Assembly (NCBI GenBank): GCA_024638265.1
Contig: JAHEKQ010000018.1
Location: forward strand, 1 to 46,579
Reading direction: 5' to 3'
Length of the DNA stretch: 46,579 nucleotides
Source of the DNA: Flammeovirgaceae bacterium
GTDB taxonomy: Bacteria > Bacteroidota > Bacteroidia > Cytophagales > Cyclobacteriaceae
The notes under the pieces were generated by a model. That model worked only from the letters and a program-made list of their open reading frames with translations, made no database searches and was not told the DNA's origin. Shown here piece by piece: positions 26,061 to 35,214 of the stretch. Position numbers and translations under genes: made by a program. How positions within the stretch are numbered: the first letter of the stretch is position 1; every line of letters starts with the position of its first letter.

Positions 26061-28589
26061 ATCCTGATCGGGCCTACGATCTTTTAATTCAGCTGCCCTG
26101 ATCAACATGTCTGCAGATTGCAGGACCTTGTTTCTCAAATTTTGACTCAGCGAAGAATTTTGTGTCATAAATTCTTGCAGTATCGTTACCGCTTTTTCAG
26201 ATTGGTGACCACCCAACACGGCATCTAGCCATCCCTTTGGAAAGAAAATGTCCCCCGTAAGTTGAATCTCTTCAGTTTCTTGTAACGCTGTATTCAACCA
26301 TTTAATGCTTTCCTTATCCCTCATAGGGTGAAACAGGTAATTCATTGCCTGTAAGCACCACGGTTCTTTCTCTCTCATCGCAGGGTCAAGCATTCTAGTG
26401 AAGTAATCGGACCGTTCAAGAGAATCGGAAGATACAGCAGGTATCAAATACTTCATCTGATTATAGCGGTCGGGATTATTGATTCCCTCCAAAGTGGTAT
26501 TTATTATACTATCTGACCCATGCATATTATGAAGTGATAACACCAAGGCATTATTCATCCTGTCTGCCTCTCCCAGCGTTAGCTCTTTGATTATTTTCTC
26601 CCCTTCATGGATTGACTTCAGTACTTGGAGGGATTGTTCAGAAATAACGGTATTCCTGAATGTCCTGAAAAACATTACAGGCCCTCCTTTTACCACGGTA
26701 TTTTCCATCTGTTCAAGAAGCAGTAACTCCCAATCCAACGAAATAGCATTACGCTCTTCCTCATTTAATAATCTCCAATAAACCGTCTCCGCATAGGAGA
26801 GAATTCTGTTTATGATTAGAGGATTTGATTCATATTTAATACTCCCTTGAACAGCTTCAAAAAAACCAGTATAAGGTATATTTCCCTCAAGGACATTTTC
26901 CCACAATTGTATCCAGATTGCTCCCCGAATCAGGTCCTCATCTAATTCATCAATCATGTCATAATAGGTCTCAGCGTCTTCCCTTTCCAGTGAGAAGTAA
27001 GCGTAACCGGTTGCATTTGAGTTCAACAACAATGCTGAATCGGGATGTTTATCCTGTGTAACAGTAATGCTATCTTCAACAGATACTGTTATTTGATCTT
27101 CACTCCCCATCCATTGCACTTCAAATTGTTGCGGAAGCCAGGTATTATCGATATGAACAAATATCAGCTCTCCCTCTGATCTGTTAACCTTGATTCCAGG
27201 CAATCCTGATCCGTATACCCATTTCTGACTCCAGGCCGATACATCCACCGGTGTTTTTTTATCTATGATGGTCACCAAGTCATCCCAGGTAGCATTTCCA
27301 TAGCTGAATTCAAGCAGATATTCTGAAAGGCTTTGCCGCATTGTTTCCTCGCCAATAATTAATTCCAGTTGTTTCATCACTATTGGTGCTTTCTGATATA
27401 TGATAGCACCATAGAGAGATCCAGCATACTTAAGATTATCCAATTCCTGGCGAACAGGGTGTCTGCCACCAGATCGATCTACGGCCATGGCCCTTGGGTA
27501 ATGGGAAAACAAGAACCTCAGATCATGATCAATTTCTGGGAATGCGGGATTAACGATTTTTGCGGCCATAAAATTTGCAAACACTTCCTTCATCCACACG
27601 TCATTGAACCATTCCATAGTTACGAGATCACCAAACCACATGTGGGCTGTTTCATGTGCAATTAGACTAGCCCGACCTAGCTCCTGGTTGATGGTAGCCG
27701 ACTCCTCAAGGAGTAAACTCCCGGCCCTGTAAAAGATAGCACCGGGATGCTCCATTCCACCATACTGAAACGAGGGAATTAAGGCGAAATCAAACTTTTC
27801 GAATGGATACCCTATACCGGAATATTCTTCCAACCACTTCAGTGCTTCGAGGTGCAGATTAAAAATCGCATCCGAGTTCCTGTTGACCTTTGTTGAGTCT
27901 GTTTCGCGGTGATACATACGCATTGTTCGCCCTTCAAGTGTCCTTTCTTCATATTCGTATTTACCAGCAGTAAAGGCGAAAAGATAGGATGGAATTGGCC
28001 CTGACTGCCCGAAATCTATGATTTTGATATCGTCTTTCGTCTCTTCATTTATCAATGGTCCATTAAACACAGCAGTCCAATCCCTCGGAATATCAAGACT
28101 TAAAGAATATGAAGCTTTGATATCGGGCTGATCAAATATGGGAAAGCAAGTGGAAGCCCTGTCCGGGACGAATAAGGTATATAGGAATTCATCACTCCGG
28201 TTCAAAGAAAGGTCGCCTGCCCGGAATTCCAATTGAAGTTCATTTTTTCCCAACCCGAGATCAGAACCCGAAATTATTATGTGTTCATTTATTAATTGAG
28301 CATTGATTTCGTTACCTCCTATCCGAACGGATTTCAAGTAATCTTCCGGTACATTAAAGTCGAGGACGAGGTCATCCTTTTTTAAGAGTTCGAACCGGAT
28401 CTCCATTCTCCCCATCACAGGTGCCTCCTTATTGTCGGGAATACTTAAATGAATGTCAAATTCAATGTCTTTAACCTGGGTTTTACGCTCTTTCGCGAGG
28501 TTCACGGGTATGCCTATTTCCGGAACCTGGGATTTTTCATTACAACTCAACAATACAAGGATTAGAAAAAAACAGCAATACTTCATCAT
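26046..28589 (-). CDS. M1 family metalloaminopeptidase, predicted lipoprotein
   Basis: 847 residues. The lipobox L-L-S-C gives Cys16 as lipid anchor. The M1 exopeptidase motif appears as G-G-M-E-H (277-281) in place of GAMEN, and the zinc site is H312-E313-x-x-H316 with Glu335 eighteen residues on (HEXXHX18E). N-terminal beta domain, catalytic domain and a ~390-residue helical C-terminal domain are all present. It should cleave N-terminal residues from peptides in the periplasm or at the outer membrane. It is preceded by the DUF3667 gene with a one-base overlap. Confidence 0.93.
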   Translation of the reverse strand: MMKYCCFFLILVLLSCNEKSQVPEIGIPVNLAKERKTQVKDIEFDIHLSIPDNKEAPVMGRMEIRFELLKKDDLVLDFNVPEDYLKSVRIGGNEINAQLINEHIIISGSDLGLGKNELQLEFRAGDLSLNRSDEFLYTLFVPDRASTCFPIFDQPDIKASYSLSLDIPRDWTAVFNGPLINEETKDDIKIIDFGQSGPIPSYLFAFTAGKYEYEERTLEGRTMRMYHRETDSTKVNRNSDAIFNLHLEALKWLEEYSGIGYPFEKFDFALIPSFQYGGMEHPGAIFYRAGSLLLEESATINQELGRASLIAHETAHMWFGDLVTMEWFNDVWMKEVFANFMAAKIVNPAFPEIDHDLRFLFSHYPRAMAVDRSGGRHPVRQELDNLKYAGSLYGAIIYQKAPIVMKQLELIIGEETMRQSLSEYLLEFSYGNATWDDLVTIIDKKTPVDVSAWSQKWVYGSGLPGIKVNRSEGELIFVHIDNTWLPQQFEVQWMGSEDQITVSVEDSITVTQDKHPDSALLLNSNATGYAYFSLEREDAETYYDMIDELDEDLIRGAIWIQLWENVLEGNIPYTGFFEAVQGSIKYESNPLIINRILSYAETVYWRLLNEEERNAISLDWELLLLEQMENTVVKGGPVMFFRTFRNTVISEQSLQVLKSIHEGEKIIKELTLGEADRMNNALVLSLHNMHGSDSIINTTLEGINNPDRYNQMKYLIPAVSSDSLERSDYFTRMLDPAMREKEPWCLQAMNYLFHPMRDKESIKWLNTALQETEEIQLTGDIFFPKGWLDAVLGGHQSEKAVTILQEFMTQNSSLSQNLRNKVLQSADMLIRAAELKDRRPDQDSASE

Positions 28590-29554
28590 TAAAAAAGTAA
28601 CATGGATAATACGATCTCAATAAACAGAAAAACCACGAAAGAAATAGTATATGATAAGCCCATGACCAAGGACCGAAAAATTGTTGTGATCCATGATTTT
28701 CCGTAGAAATTCTTTAGTGAGATAATCGAATATACCAGAATAATTGCCACGGCGAGGATAGCCTGATAAATTATAACGGCACTGTCGATGAGCAGCATCA
28801 TCCCGATTAATGTCAGCCCGTAAATAAGATATGCAAAAGAGTGAATATGTATGGAATGTATCAGGTGGTGAATATACAGCTTACCCCTATATCCAAAGAA
28901 TACCCTCAACCACCAACCAAAGATAGGTATAACAAAAACCATCATCACGGGAAGATTGCTCACGAGGAATTGTTGAAAAGTCACTGCATCGGTGCGATAC
29001 AGCTTAATCATTTGGTACCGAAGCTTCCTCTCCAGGAAACCGGATTCCGGTAAGTTCATCGAGTCAATGAGCTGCCTGTCGGTATAGCTCTGATCAAATC
29101 TTATCGAATCGATCATGGCCCAATCGATACTTGTACTTGCCCTTGAAAGAAGAGATCCATCGCTGTTCCCTTGAGGTTGACGGTCTGAAGCGGTAACCTG
29201 GATTGGGGCTACATCCCTGGGAGTGTCCCGGTTCAGGTAGTTCACCGCAGTAGTAAGGACAAAAAAGAAAAACAAACTGAGTAGAAGGTAAAGGCGGATG
29301 GGATTGGCATAGGAAACTCTTTTCCCAGTAATGAACTCACGTGTGAGGAAACCCGGTTTGAAAAGAAACGGTTTCACAGATTTTCCGAACCTGGAATCTA
29401 ATGAAAAATAATTCTGAACAGATTCCTTTACAATCGTTCCGAATGAAATGTTCTTATCATTATTTTCCTGACCGCATCTCGGACAATAATTGTAAATGTC
29501 TGCCAGAAAATATCCACAATTTTCACAGCGGTCCTTTCTTCGCCTGTTGATCAA
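28589..29554 (-). CDS. DUF3667 membrane protein with N-terminal zinc ribbon
   Basis: 321 residues. A zinc ribbon opens the protein: C-x-x-C (C-E-N-C) near residue 10 and C-P-R-C near 28. The DUF3667 core follows (K-P-F-L-F-K-P-G-F-L-T-R-E-F), then a membrane helix (about 86-105), a loop with Ser/Asp-rich sequence, and about four more helices to the C-terminus. The start is TTG at 29554; no ATG is available before the zinc ribbon. The function is not known. It shares a one-base overlap with the M1 aminopeptidase gene. Confidence 0.85.
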   Translation of the reverse strand: MINRRRKDRCENCGYFLADIYNYCPRCGQENNDKNISFGTIVKESVQNYFSLDSRFGKSVKPFLFKPGFLTREFITGKRVSYANPIRLYLLLSLFFFFVLTTAVNYLNRDTPRDVAPIQVTASDRQPQGNSDGSLLSRASTSIDWAMIDSIRFDQSYTDRQLIDSMNLPESGFLERKLRYQMIKLYRTDAVTFQQFLVSNLPVMMVFVIPIFGWWLRVFFGYRGKLYIHHLIHSIHIHSFAYLIYGLTLIGMMLLIDSAVIIYQAILAVAIILVYSIISLKNFYGKSWITTIFRSLVMGLSYTISFVVFLFIEIVLSMLLF

Positions 29555-29649
29555 TTCTTCAGATATTATTTATACAATACGCTTTTGAAAAATAGCATTT
29601 CCCAAGCATTTTTGTGAAATTAAGCATAGATAACTAATCTCTAAGCCTA

Positions 29650-30087
29650 ATGATCCTATCCGAATTCCTTAATCTCTTCAAACAAGGTAAAGTTTCGGCT
29701 CACAGTCACATGAGAAATCTGATTGAAATGGCCTTGGCGGATGGAAAATATCTTACGACGGAAGATTCTCTGTTGAAGACCATTGCGAAAAAGCATGGAG
29801 TTTCTCCGAAAAAACTACTGGATATACAGGATTCACCTGATAAAATAGAGTTTCATATTCCCGAGGATGCCGGTGAAAAATTTCACCAATTCTATGACCT
29901 CGTCAGCATGATGGTGGTCGATGACCACATTGATTCCGAAGAGGTGAAGTTGTGTGAAGTATTTGCAAAAAAATTTGGGTACCCACCTGACAAATGTCCT
30001 GAATTAGTAGATTCTATTGCGGCAAATATCAGCGCCGGTAATAGCGTAGAAGAGACCCGGAAAAGAATCGATTGGATGATAGACTAA
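29650..30087 (+). CDS. TerB-like domain protein
   Basis: 145 residues, helical and soluble. Two copies of the TerB-type acidic pattern occur: L-I-E-M-A-L-A-D-G-K-Y-L-T-T-E-D near residue 24 and L-V-S-M-M-V-V-D-D-H-I-D-S-E-E near 83, a helix then an Asp-rich turn ending in Glu. This is the normal internal duplication of the TerB fold. It stands alone between divergent and convergent neighbours. It is the second TerB-like gene here (the other is 19083-19550), with no close sequence similarity apparent. The biological role is unknown. Confidence 0.7.
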   Translation: MILSEFLNLFKQGKVSAHSHMRNLIEMALADGKYLTTEDSLLKTIAKKHGVSPKKLLDIQDSPDKIEFHIPEDAGEKFHQFYDLVSMMVVDDHIDSEEVKLCEVFAKKFGYPPDKCPELVDSIAANISAGNSVEETRKRIDWMID

Positions 30088-30131
30088 AAATATAATTCTC
30101 TAAGAGTCTGCTTCAGCATATTCTTTTCTGA

Positions 30132-30722
30132 TCACTTTCCCAAGTCGACAAACCTGAACCCAAGACTTACCTGGTAAACCTGGTTTTTAATTAATGCATT
30201 TTGTGCAGGATCATCGTTAATATCTGAAACTCCCAAATTATAACGCGCATCAAGATTGAGCCCAAAAGGAAGTTCCAGGCCGAATCCGAGAGCCATCGTC
30301 AGGTCTGAATCCTTATATAGTGATGATACGTCTGCTTCAATTCCGGCAATTACTTCTTCTGCAGAGGTGAGGAATCCAAATTGTGGACCTACCTGGAAGT
30401 TTAAAAAACTGACCGGGTAAAATTTCACCATCACCGGGATATTGATGTAATTAAATCTCAGCAAACCTTCCTGGGATAACTCGATGGTCGATCCCTGGCT
30501 GGAAAATATTACTTCAGGTTGAATTCCGAATTTTGTAGCCTTAAGGCTAATGAACGCCCCGGCATGATACCCAGTCCTATTACTATAGACCTCATCGAGA
30601 TTTTCACCTTCAATGGTCGCAAAATTAGGACCTCCCTTTATACCTACACTAAAAGCTACCTGGCCGAAACTTAAGCCTGTAGTACCAACAAACAAGACAG
30701 TGACAAAAAATATTTTCTTCAT
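30132..30722 (-). CDS. PorT-like outer-membrane beta-barrel protein
   Basis: 196 residues from the ATG at 30722 (M-K-K-I-F-F-V-T-V-L-F-V-G-T-T-G-L-S-F-G-Q, a classic signal peptide). An in-frame ATG 20 codons upstream would only prepend non-signal sequence and is rejected. The mature part has G-I-K-G-G-P-N-F-A-T, Y-H-A-G-A-F-I-S, Q-P-E-V-I-F-S-S-Q-G and a final Q-V-S-L-G-F-R-F strand, the pattern of the 8-stranded outer-membrane barrel family (PorT/OMP_b-brl_2). Porin, adhesin or structural roles cannot be told apart. Confidence 0.88.
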   Translation of the reverse strand: MKKIFFVTVLFVGTTGLSFGQVAFSVGIKGGPNFATIEGENLDEVYSNRTGYHAGAFISLKATKFGIQPEVIFSSQGSTIELSQEGLLRFNYINIPVMVKFYPVSFLNFQVGPQFGFLTSAEEVIAGIEADVSSLYKDSDLTMALGFGLELPFGLNLDARYNLGVSDINDDPAQNALIKNQVYQVSLGFRFVDLGK

Positions 30723-30807
30723 TTTAAATAACAGGTTTTGCACCAAAGACATGATCAATTTGCAAAGGTTTCCCATTCGCATTTCAATTCAAACAAAAAC
30801 CCTGCCT

Positions 30808-31617
30808 TTAATTTTTGGAATGATCCGCTCTCTCCTTGAGGAGAAGGATTTCTTTCTGCAAGTCCATAACAATTCCCGCCAGTTGATCTGCTGACATGTC
30901 GGATTGATCATTACCATCCGGGAATTCGACACTGATATATGCCTTGCTTTTCCATATCTCTAATACGGCATCACCGTCAATTGCGTAGGGTTCATAAGCG
31001 CGATTGTCCGAAACCAGGAATAGCTTGCCATTATCATCGAGGTAATTGAATACCCTCTTGTAGACTACCCCTTCATCTTTAGTCACCAGGATGTAGGTTA
31101 GTCCACTCTTTATGTCGCGCACATTTTCCAGGTATTCCCCGATGACAATAGTTCCAGAAACGAGAGGAAGCATGCTGTCTCCGGATATCTCAAATGCACG
31201 ATATGTTGCATTGGTTGGAAGTGTAGGCAGTTGGAACCTGGGCAGATCCTTAATAAAATCCGGATCAGCATATCCATTCAGGTAACCTGCGGCCGCTTTT
31301 TGCGGAACCAACTCCACGTTTTCCCTTTCCTCACTGTCTACAGTGATGGCCAGAATATCTTTACTCCCACCGGCAATCGTCTTCCTCCACTCCGTTTCCG
31401 GGATACTGGCAAGATCTCGGGTAATGAGATTATCCACTGTTGTACCGAATAGTTCGGCCATTTTTATCAGGTTAGGAAGTCGTGGGTCTGCCCTGCCCTC
31501 TTCATATGCCCCTACCAGGGATCGCTTAATTTCTATTTTTTCTGCAAACTGCTCCTGGGTGTATCCGCGTGATTTTCGTAAGAATTTAATGTTTTCACTA
31601 ATCAGTGTCATCTGCAT
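30808..31617 (-). CDS. LexA-like S24 transcriptional regulator with XRE helix-turn-helix
   Basis: 269 residues. The N-terminal XRE helix-turn-helix (about 6-64) reads L-R-K-S-R-G-Y-T-Q-E-Q-F-A-E-K-I. The C-terminal half is an S24 autopeptidase domain: a candidate cleavage site Ala110-Gly111, Ser148 in I-S-G-D-S-M-L-P and Lys187 in V-V-Y-K-R-V, the Ser/Lys dyad of LexA and CI-type repressors. A short coiled coil ends the protein. It could be cleaved on DNA damage (with RecA) or be an inactive sensor of another signal. It faces the CarH-like gene across a 174-bp gap with dyads. Confidence 0.88.
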   Translation of the reverse strand: MQMTLISENIKFLRKSRGYTQEQFAEKIEIKRSLVGAYEEGRADPRLPNLIKMAELFGTTVDNLITRDLASIPETEWRKTIAGGSKDILAITVDSEERENVELVPQKAAAGYLNGYADPDFIKDLPRFQLPTLPTNATYRAFEISGDSMLPLVSGTIVIGEYLENVRDIKSGLTYILVTKDEGVVYKRVFNYLDDNGKLFLVSDNRAYEPYAIDGDAVLEIWKSKAYISVEFPDGNDQSDMSADQLAGIVMDLQKEILLLKERADHSKN

Positions 31618-31626
31618 TAACTAATT

Positions 31627-31651
31627 ATTTTAGTAAAAATGCAAATTTTTA
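31627..31651. promoter_or_regulatory. Overlapping dyads upstream of the S24 regulator
   Basis: Two palindromes overlap just upstream of the regulator start (31617): ATTTT-AGTA-AAAAT (31627-31640) and TAAAAAT-GCAA-ATTTTTA (31634-31651). TTTAGTAA recurs at 31681-31688. Their position suggests autoregulatory operator sites for the S24 protein (inference). The AT-richness lowers certainty. Confidence 0.4.
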
Positions 31652-31791
31652 TTGTAACTAGATAACGATAAGCTAATTTTTTTAGTAATTATAGATGTTA
31701 CGCATTAGACTTTCAGTAACACGATTATTAACCAATTCGCAAAACATATATAACTTAAGGTTGTTAGTTTTCTTGAGAAAGAAGACATTTG

Positions 31792-32721
31792 ATGGAAAAG
31801 ATCTTAGCAAAAAAGGCCCGTATTAATAATCAAAGCACATTCTATTCAATAAAAGACCTGGAAAAACTCACAGGCATCAAAGCCCATACTCTTCGTATCT
31901 GGGAAAAGAGGTATAATGTTATCGATCCTGACAGAACTGATACCAACATCAGGCGATACGATGATGAATCACTTAAGAAAATACTGTTGATTTCAACACT
32001 GAATAACCAGGGTGTTAAGATCAGCAAGCTGGCCGACCTTTCTCTTCCAGAGTTGCGAGCTAAGGTAAATCAAAGCTTATCTCCCGATTCAAGTATGACC
32101 ATGTTCATCGACCAATTAGTTGTTGCCATGGTCGAGATGGATGAGCAGGCATTTTCTCAACAACTTAAAGATTTGATCAATTGGTTCGGTTTTGAAAAGG
32201 CCTTAACGGAGGTATTTTTTCCCTTTTGCGAGAAAATTGGAATCATGTGGTTAATCAACAAAATCCATCCAGCTCACGAGCACTTCATTTCCAATATGAT
32301 ACGTCAGAAACTATTTTCTGAAATTGACAGTCTACCGGTTCCCAGTGGAAAAGAAGTTAAGAAGGTTATTCTATTCCTAAGAGAGAATGAATTACATGAC
32401 ATCGGATTGCTCTTTTATCATTATATGTTCAGAAAAGCTGGGCATCATACCATATTCTTGGGTCAAAATCTTCCCATGGAAGATCTAGAGAAGGTTACAC
32501 AGTTTCACAATGCGGATATTCTTGTAAGTGCCATGGTAGCTAAGATCAGTCCAAGAAATACCCAACTATGGATTGACAACCTTTCTGAAACTTTCCCCAA
32601 CAAAAAGATTGTTTTGTCAGGACAACATCTAAACGAAGTTGATCCCGTTTATCCCGACAACGTTAGGCATGTGAATACAGCTGCTGAACTGTCAGATCTT
32701 ATACAGTCAGGGGAACTATAG
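31792..32721 (+). CDS. carH: CarH-like MerR-family, cobalamin-binding light-responsive regulator
   Basis: 309 residues from the ATG at 31792 (a TTG directly before it is in frame). The MerR helix-turn-helix (about 17-85) includes T-L-R-I-W-E-K-R-Y. A helical bundle and Rossmann B12-binding domain follow. Diagnostic CarH/LitR motifs are intact: Trp153, nine residues, Glu163-His164 (Wx9EH), which caps the adenosyl group, and Glu200-x-His202-x-x-Gly205 (ExHxxG), whose His ligates cobalt. In characterised CarH proteins, adenosylcobalamin-bound tetramers repress carotenoid genes in the dark and light disassembles them. The carotenoid/photolyase operon at 42147 onward is the likely target. Its 3' end overlaps convergent metB by 6 bp. 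Confidence 0.9.
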   Translation: MEKILAKKARINNQSTFYSIKDLEKLTGIKAHTLRIWEKRYNVIDPDRTDTNIRRYDDESLKKILLISTLNNQGVKISKLADLSLPELRAKVNQSLSPDSSMTMFIDQLVVAMVEMDEQAFSQQLKDLINWFGFEKALTEVFFPFCEKIGIMWLINKIHPAHEHFISNMIRQKLFSEIDSLPVPSGKEVKKVILFLRENELHDIGLLFYHYMFRKAGHHTIFLGQNLPMEDLEKVTQFHNADILVSAMVAKISPRNTQLWIDNLSETFPNKKIVLSGQHLNEVDPVYPDNVRHVNTAAELSDLIQSGEL

Positions 32722-33855
32722 TTCCAGAGCTTGCTTGAGATCTGATACGAGATCTTCAGGTTCTTCCACACCCACGCTCAACCTGACCAAATTATCAACG
32801 ATTCCCAATTCTAGCCTTTTATCAGGGGGCACGCTCGCATGGGTCATCGTTGCGGGATGATTCACCAGGCTTTCAACTCCACCGAGTGACTCGGCGATGG
32901 TAAAAAGCTCAAATTTCTCCATGACCTTGAAAGCGGCTTCCTTGCTACCCTTTACAACAAAGGAGATCATTCCACCAAAATCCTTCATTTGTCTGGCCGC
33001 TACTTCGTAATTGGCGTGATCCTTTAGACCTGGCCAGTATACCTTTTCCACCAGCGGATGATCCTGGAGTACAGGAACAAGCGCTCTTGCATTCTCGCAA
33101 TGCTGTTTCATTCGCAAATGAAGGGTTTTGATACCCCTTAAAACCAGGAAGCAATCCTGTGGTCCGGGAACCGCTCCCGCGCTGTTCTGCAGGAAGGCGA
33201 GCTTCTCAGCAAGCTCGAGGTCATTTAAAACGAGTGCGCCCATCACCACGTCCGAGTGGCCACCAAGGTACTTGGTTACTGAATGCATTACTACATCGGC
33301 ACCCAATGCCAAAGGAAGTTGCAAATAGGGAGTGGCAAAAGTGTTATCGACGGCCAGGAGAATATCCGTTCCCTTCTTCAGATCAGCTATTGCCTGAATG
33401 TCAACAATATTCATCATGGGATTCGTAGGAGTCTCTACCCAGATCAATTTTGTTTTTTCATTTACCAGTTTTTTAACATTATCCACCTTCCTCATATCGG
33501 TAAAGTGAAATTTAATACCGAGACCCTCGTAAACCCTGGAAAATAAGCGGTATGAACCACCATAGAGATCATCACTGCTAATTACTTCATCTCCGGGCTT
33601 CAATATCTTCATTAATGTATCTATAGCACCCATTCCTGATGAGAAGATCAGCCCGGTTTTTCCATCCTCCAATGCCGCGATTGAGTCCCTAAGTGCAAAA
33701 CGGGTAGGGTTTTGCGTTCGACTGTACTCATAGCCTTTATGGGCTCCCGGTGAAACCTGGGCGTATGTACTTGTTTGAAATATTGGGGTCATAATCGCCC
33801 CTGTTGTCGGGTCCGGGTGGACGCCGGCATGAACTGCTTTAGTACCGAATTTCAT
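32716..33855 (-). CDS. metB: Cystathionine gamma-synthase / lyase family PLP enzyme
   Basis: 379 residues, complete for the Cys/Met metabolism PLP family. Tyr44-Ser-Arg46 and N-P-T-R (49-52) bind the PLP phosphate of the partner subunit. Lys195 in H-S-V-T-K-Y-L-G-G-H forms the Schiff base. S-L-G-G-V-E-S-L near the C-terminus is family typical. It joins O-acyl-homoserine and cysteine to cystathionine (synthase) or splits cystathionine (lyase), which the sequence alone does not fully separate. It follows the E2 gene by 12 bp. Confidence 0.9.
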   Translation of the reverse strand: MKFGTKAVHAGVHPDPTTGAIMTPIFQTSTYAQVSPGAHKGYEYSRTQNPTRFALRDSIAALEDGKTGLIFSSGMGAIDTLMKILKPGDEVISSDDLYGGSYRLFSRVYEGLGIKFHFTDMRKVDNVKKLVNEKTKLIWVETPTNPMMNIVDIQAIADLKKGTDILLAVDNTFATPYLQLPLALGADVVMHSVTKYLGGHSDVVMGALVLNDLELAEKLAFLQNSAGAVPGPQDCFLVLRGIKTLHLRMKQHCENARALVPVLQDHPLVEKVYWPGLKDHANYEVAARQMKDFGGMISFVVKGSKEAAFKVMEKFELFTIAESLGGVESLVNHPATMTHASVPPDKRLELGIVDNLVRLSVGVEEPEDLVSDLKQALEL

Positions 33856-33867
33856 GAATTAATTGTG

Positions 33868-35169
33868 TTAAAGAGGACGCTTAAAATCAAAATCCTCGAG
33901 GTAATCTGCCACCCTGCGAACCACCATTCCCCCAAGAGCCCCGTCAACGACCCTGTGATCATAGGAATGTGAAAGGAACATTTTGTGCCGTATTCCTATC
34001 GTATCCCCATGGGGCGTTTCAATAACAGCAGGTTTCTTCTGGATGGCTCCCAAAGCAAGGATACCTACCTGTGGTTGTAATATTATGGGTGTTCCCATAA
34101 TGTTTCCGAATGAACCAACGTTAGATACGGTAAACGTACCCCCGGACAATTCATCGGGTTTCAGCTCATTGTTCCTGGCCCTCCTTGCAAGGTCGTTCAC
34201 TTTTTTGGAAAGGCCCATAAGACTGAGCTTATCGGCGTCGTGAATTACAGGAACTATCAGGTTTCCTGTCGGAAGAGCAACGGCCATTCCGATGTTAATC
34301 CTTTTTTTCTTAATAATTCTTGAGCCATCCACCTGGATGTTGATGTTGGGATAATCCCGAATGGCCTTGATTACTGCTTCAATGAAAATGGGTGTAAAGG
34401 TGAGAGGTTCCCCTTCCCTTTCCATGAAGGTCTTCTTCACAGTATTTCTCCAGTTTACTACATTGGTAACATCCGCCTCGACAAATGAGGTAACATGCGG
34501 GGCAATTCTTTTGGATTCCACCATCCTGTCTGCAATCATCTTCCGCATCCTGTCCATCTCAACAATCTCATCTTCTTCAGAGATGGAGACGGGGACGGAT
34601 GACTTTACAGATGAAGACGCTCCACCGGCCGGGGAATAGACGGTTTGCCTTGACTTGAGATATGAAAGTATATCCTTTTTGGTAACTCTACCTTCTTTGC
34701 CACTTCCGGGAACCCGGTCCAGTTCCTCGAGCGTTATGCCCTCCTTTTTGGCTATGTTTCGTACCAGGGGAGAATAAAAACGGTTTCCATCTGAGGTTGA
34801 ACTTAACATGGATGGGCTTCCCTCAGTTGCCGCGGCTTCTTCCACAACTGCCTCCCTGTCCTGTCCGTTGGTCTCATTAACTCCCGAACCGCCCTTGGAA
34901 TCAGGGGTATCGGATATTACATCTTCCACTTCGGTTGCAATCACGGCAATGGCTGAGCCCACTTGTATAACGTCCCCCTCCTTGGCTAGAATTTTCTTTA
35001 CGACTCCGGCATGAGTAGTTGGTATTTCAGTATCAACCTTATCGGTAGCCACTTCGAGGAGTGATTCATCCGCTTCAATCGACTCTCCCTCCTTCTTCAG
35101 CCACGTCAGTATTGTGGCTTCCATAACACTTTCACCCATTTTGGGCATGATAATTTCAACCTCTGCCAT
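33868..35169 (-). CDS. Dihydrolipoamide acyltransferase (E2) of a 2-oxo-acid dehydrogenase
   Basis: 433 residues. One N-terminal lipoyl domain has Lys44 in E-V-A-T-D-K-V-D-T-E as lipoylation site. After an acidic Ser/Gly linker, a peripheral-subunit-binding domain is at about 130-166 (S-P-L-V-R-N-I-A-K-K-E-G). The catalytic domain holds H-S-Y-D-H-R-V-V-D-G with His405 and Asp409. It is closer in style to branched-chain or odd-specificity E2 than to pyruvate E2, but the substrate class cannot be fixed here. Neighbours are cinA upstream and metB downstream; E1 and E3 genes are not in the window. Confidence 0.9.
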   Translation of the reverse strand: MAEVEIIMPKMGESVMEATILTWLKKEGESIEADESLLEVATDKVDTEIPTTHAGVVKKILAKEGDVIQVGSAIAVIATEVEDVISDTPDSKGGSGVNETNGQDREAVVEEAAATEGSPSMLSSTSDGNRFYSPLVRNIAKKEGITLEELDRVPGSGKEGRVTKKDILSYLKSRQTVYSPAGGASSSVKSSVPVSISEEDEIVEMDRMRKMIADRMVESKRIAPHVTSFVEADVTNVVNWRNTVKKTFMEREGEPLTFTPIFIEAVIKAIRDYPNINIQVDGSRIIKKKRINIGMAVALPTGNLIVPVIHDADKLSLMGLSKKVNDLARRARNNELKPDELSGGTFTVSNVGSFGNIMGTPIILQPQVGILALGAIQKKPAVIETPHGDTIGIRHKMFLSHSYDHRVVDGALGGMVVRRVADYLEDFDFKRPL

Positions 35170-35187
35170 CTTATGTTAATTGTGTCA

Positions 35188-35195
35188 CAAAGTTA
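35188..35195 (-). promoter_or_regulatory. Candidate -7 box for the E2-metB unit
   Basis: The minus strand reads TAACTTTG, matching TAnnTTTG, about 18 bases upstream of the E2 ATG at 35169, in the 45-bp gap after cinA. No -33 TTTG is found at the right spacing. Confidence 0.4.
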
Positions 35196-35214
35196 CAATT
35201 TTAGCGCCAAATCC

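Noticed and set aside
30723-30782. N-terminal 20-codon extension of the PorT-like gene
   Set aside because: The internal ATG at 30722 starts a textbook signal peptide. The extension would bury it.
33856-33867. SAM riboswitch before metB
   Set aside because: Only 12 bases separate metB from the E2 gene. There is no room for a riboswitch.
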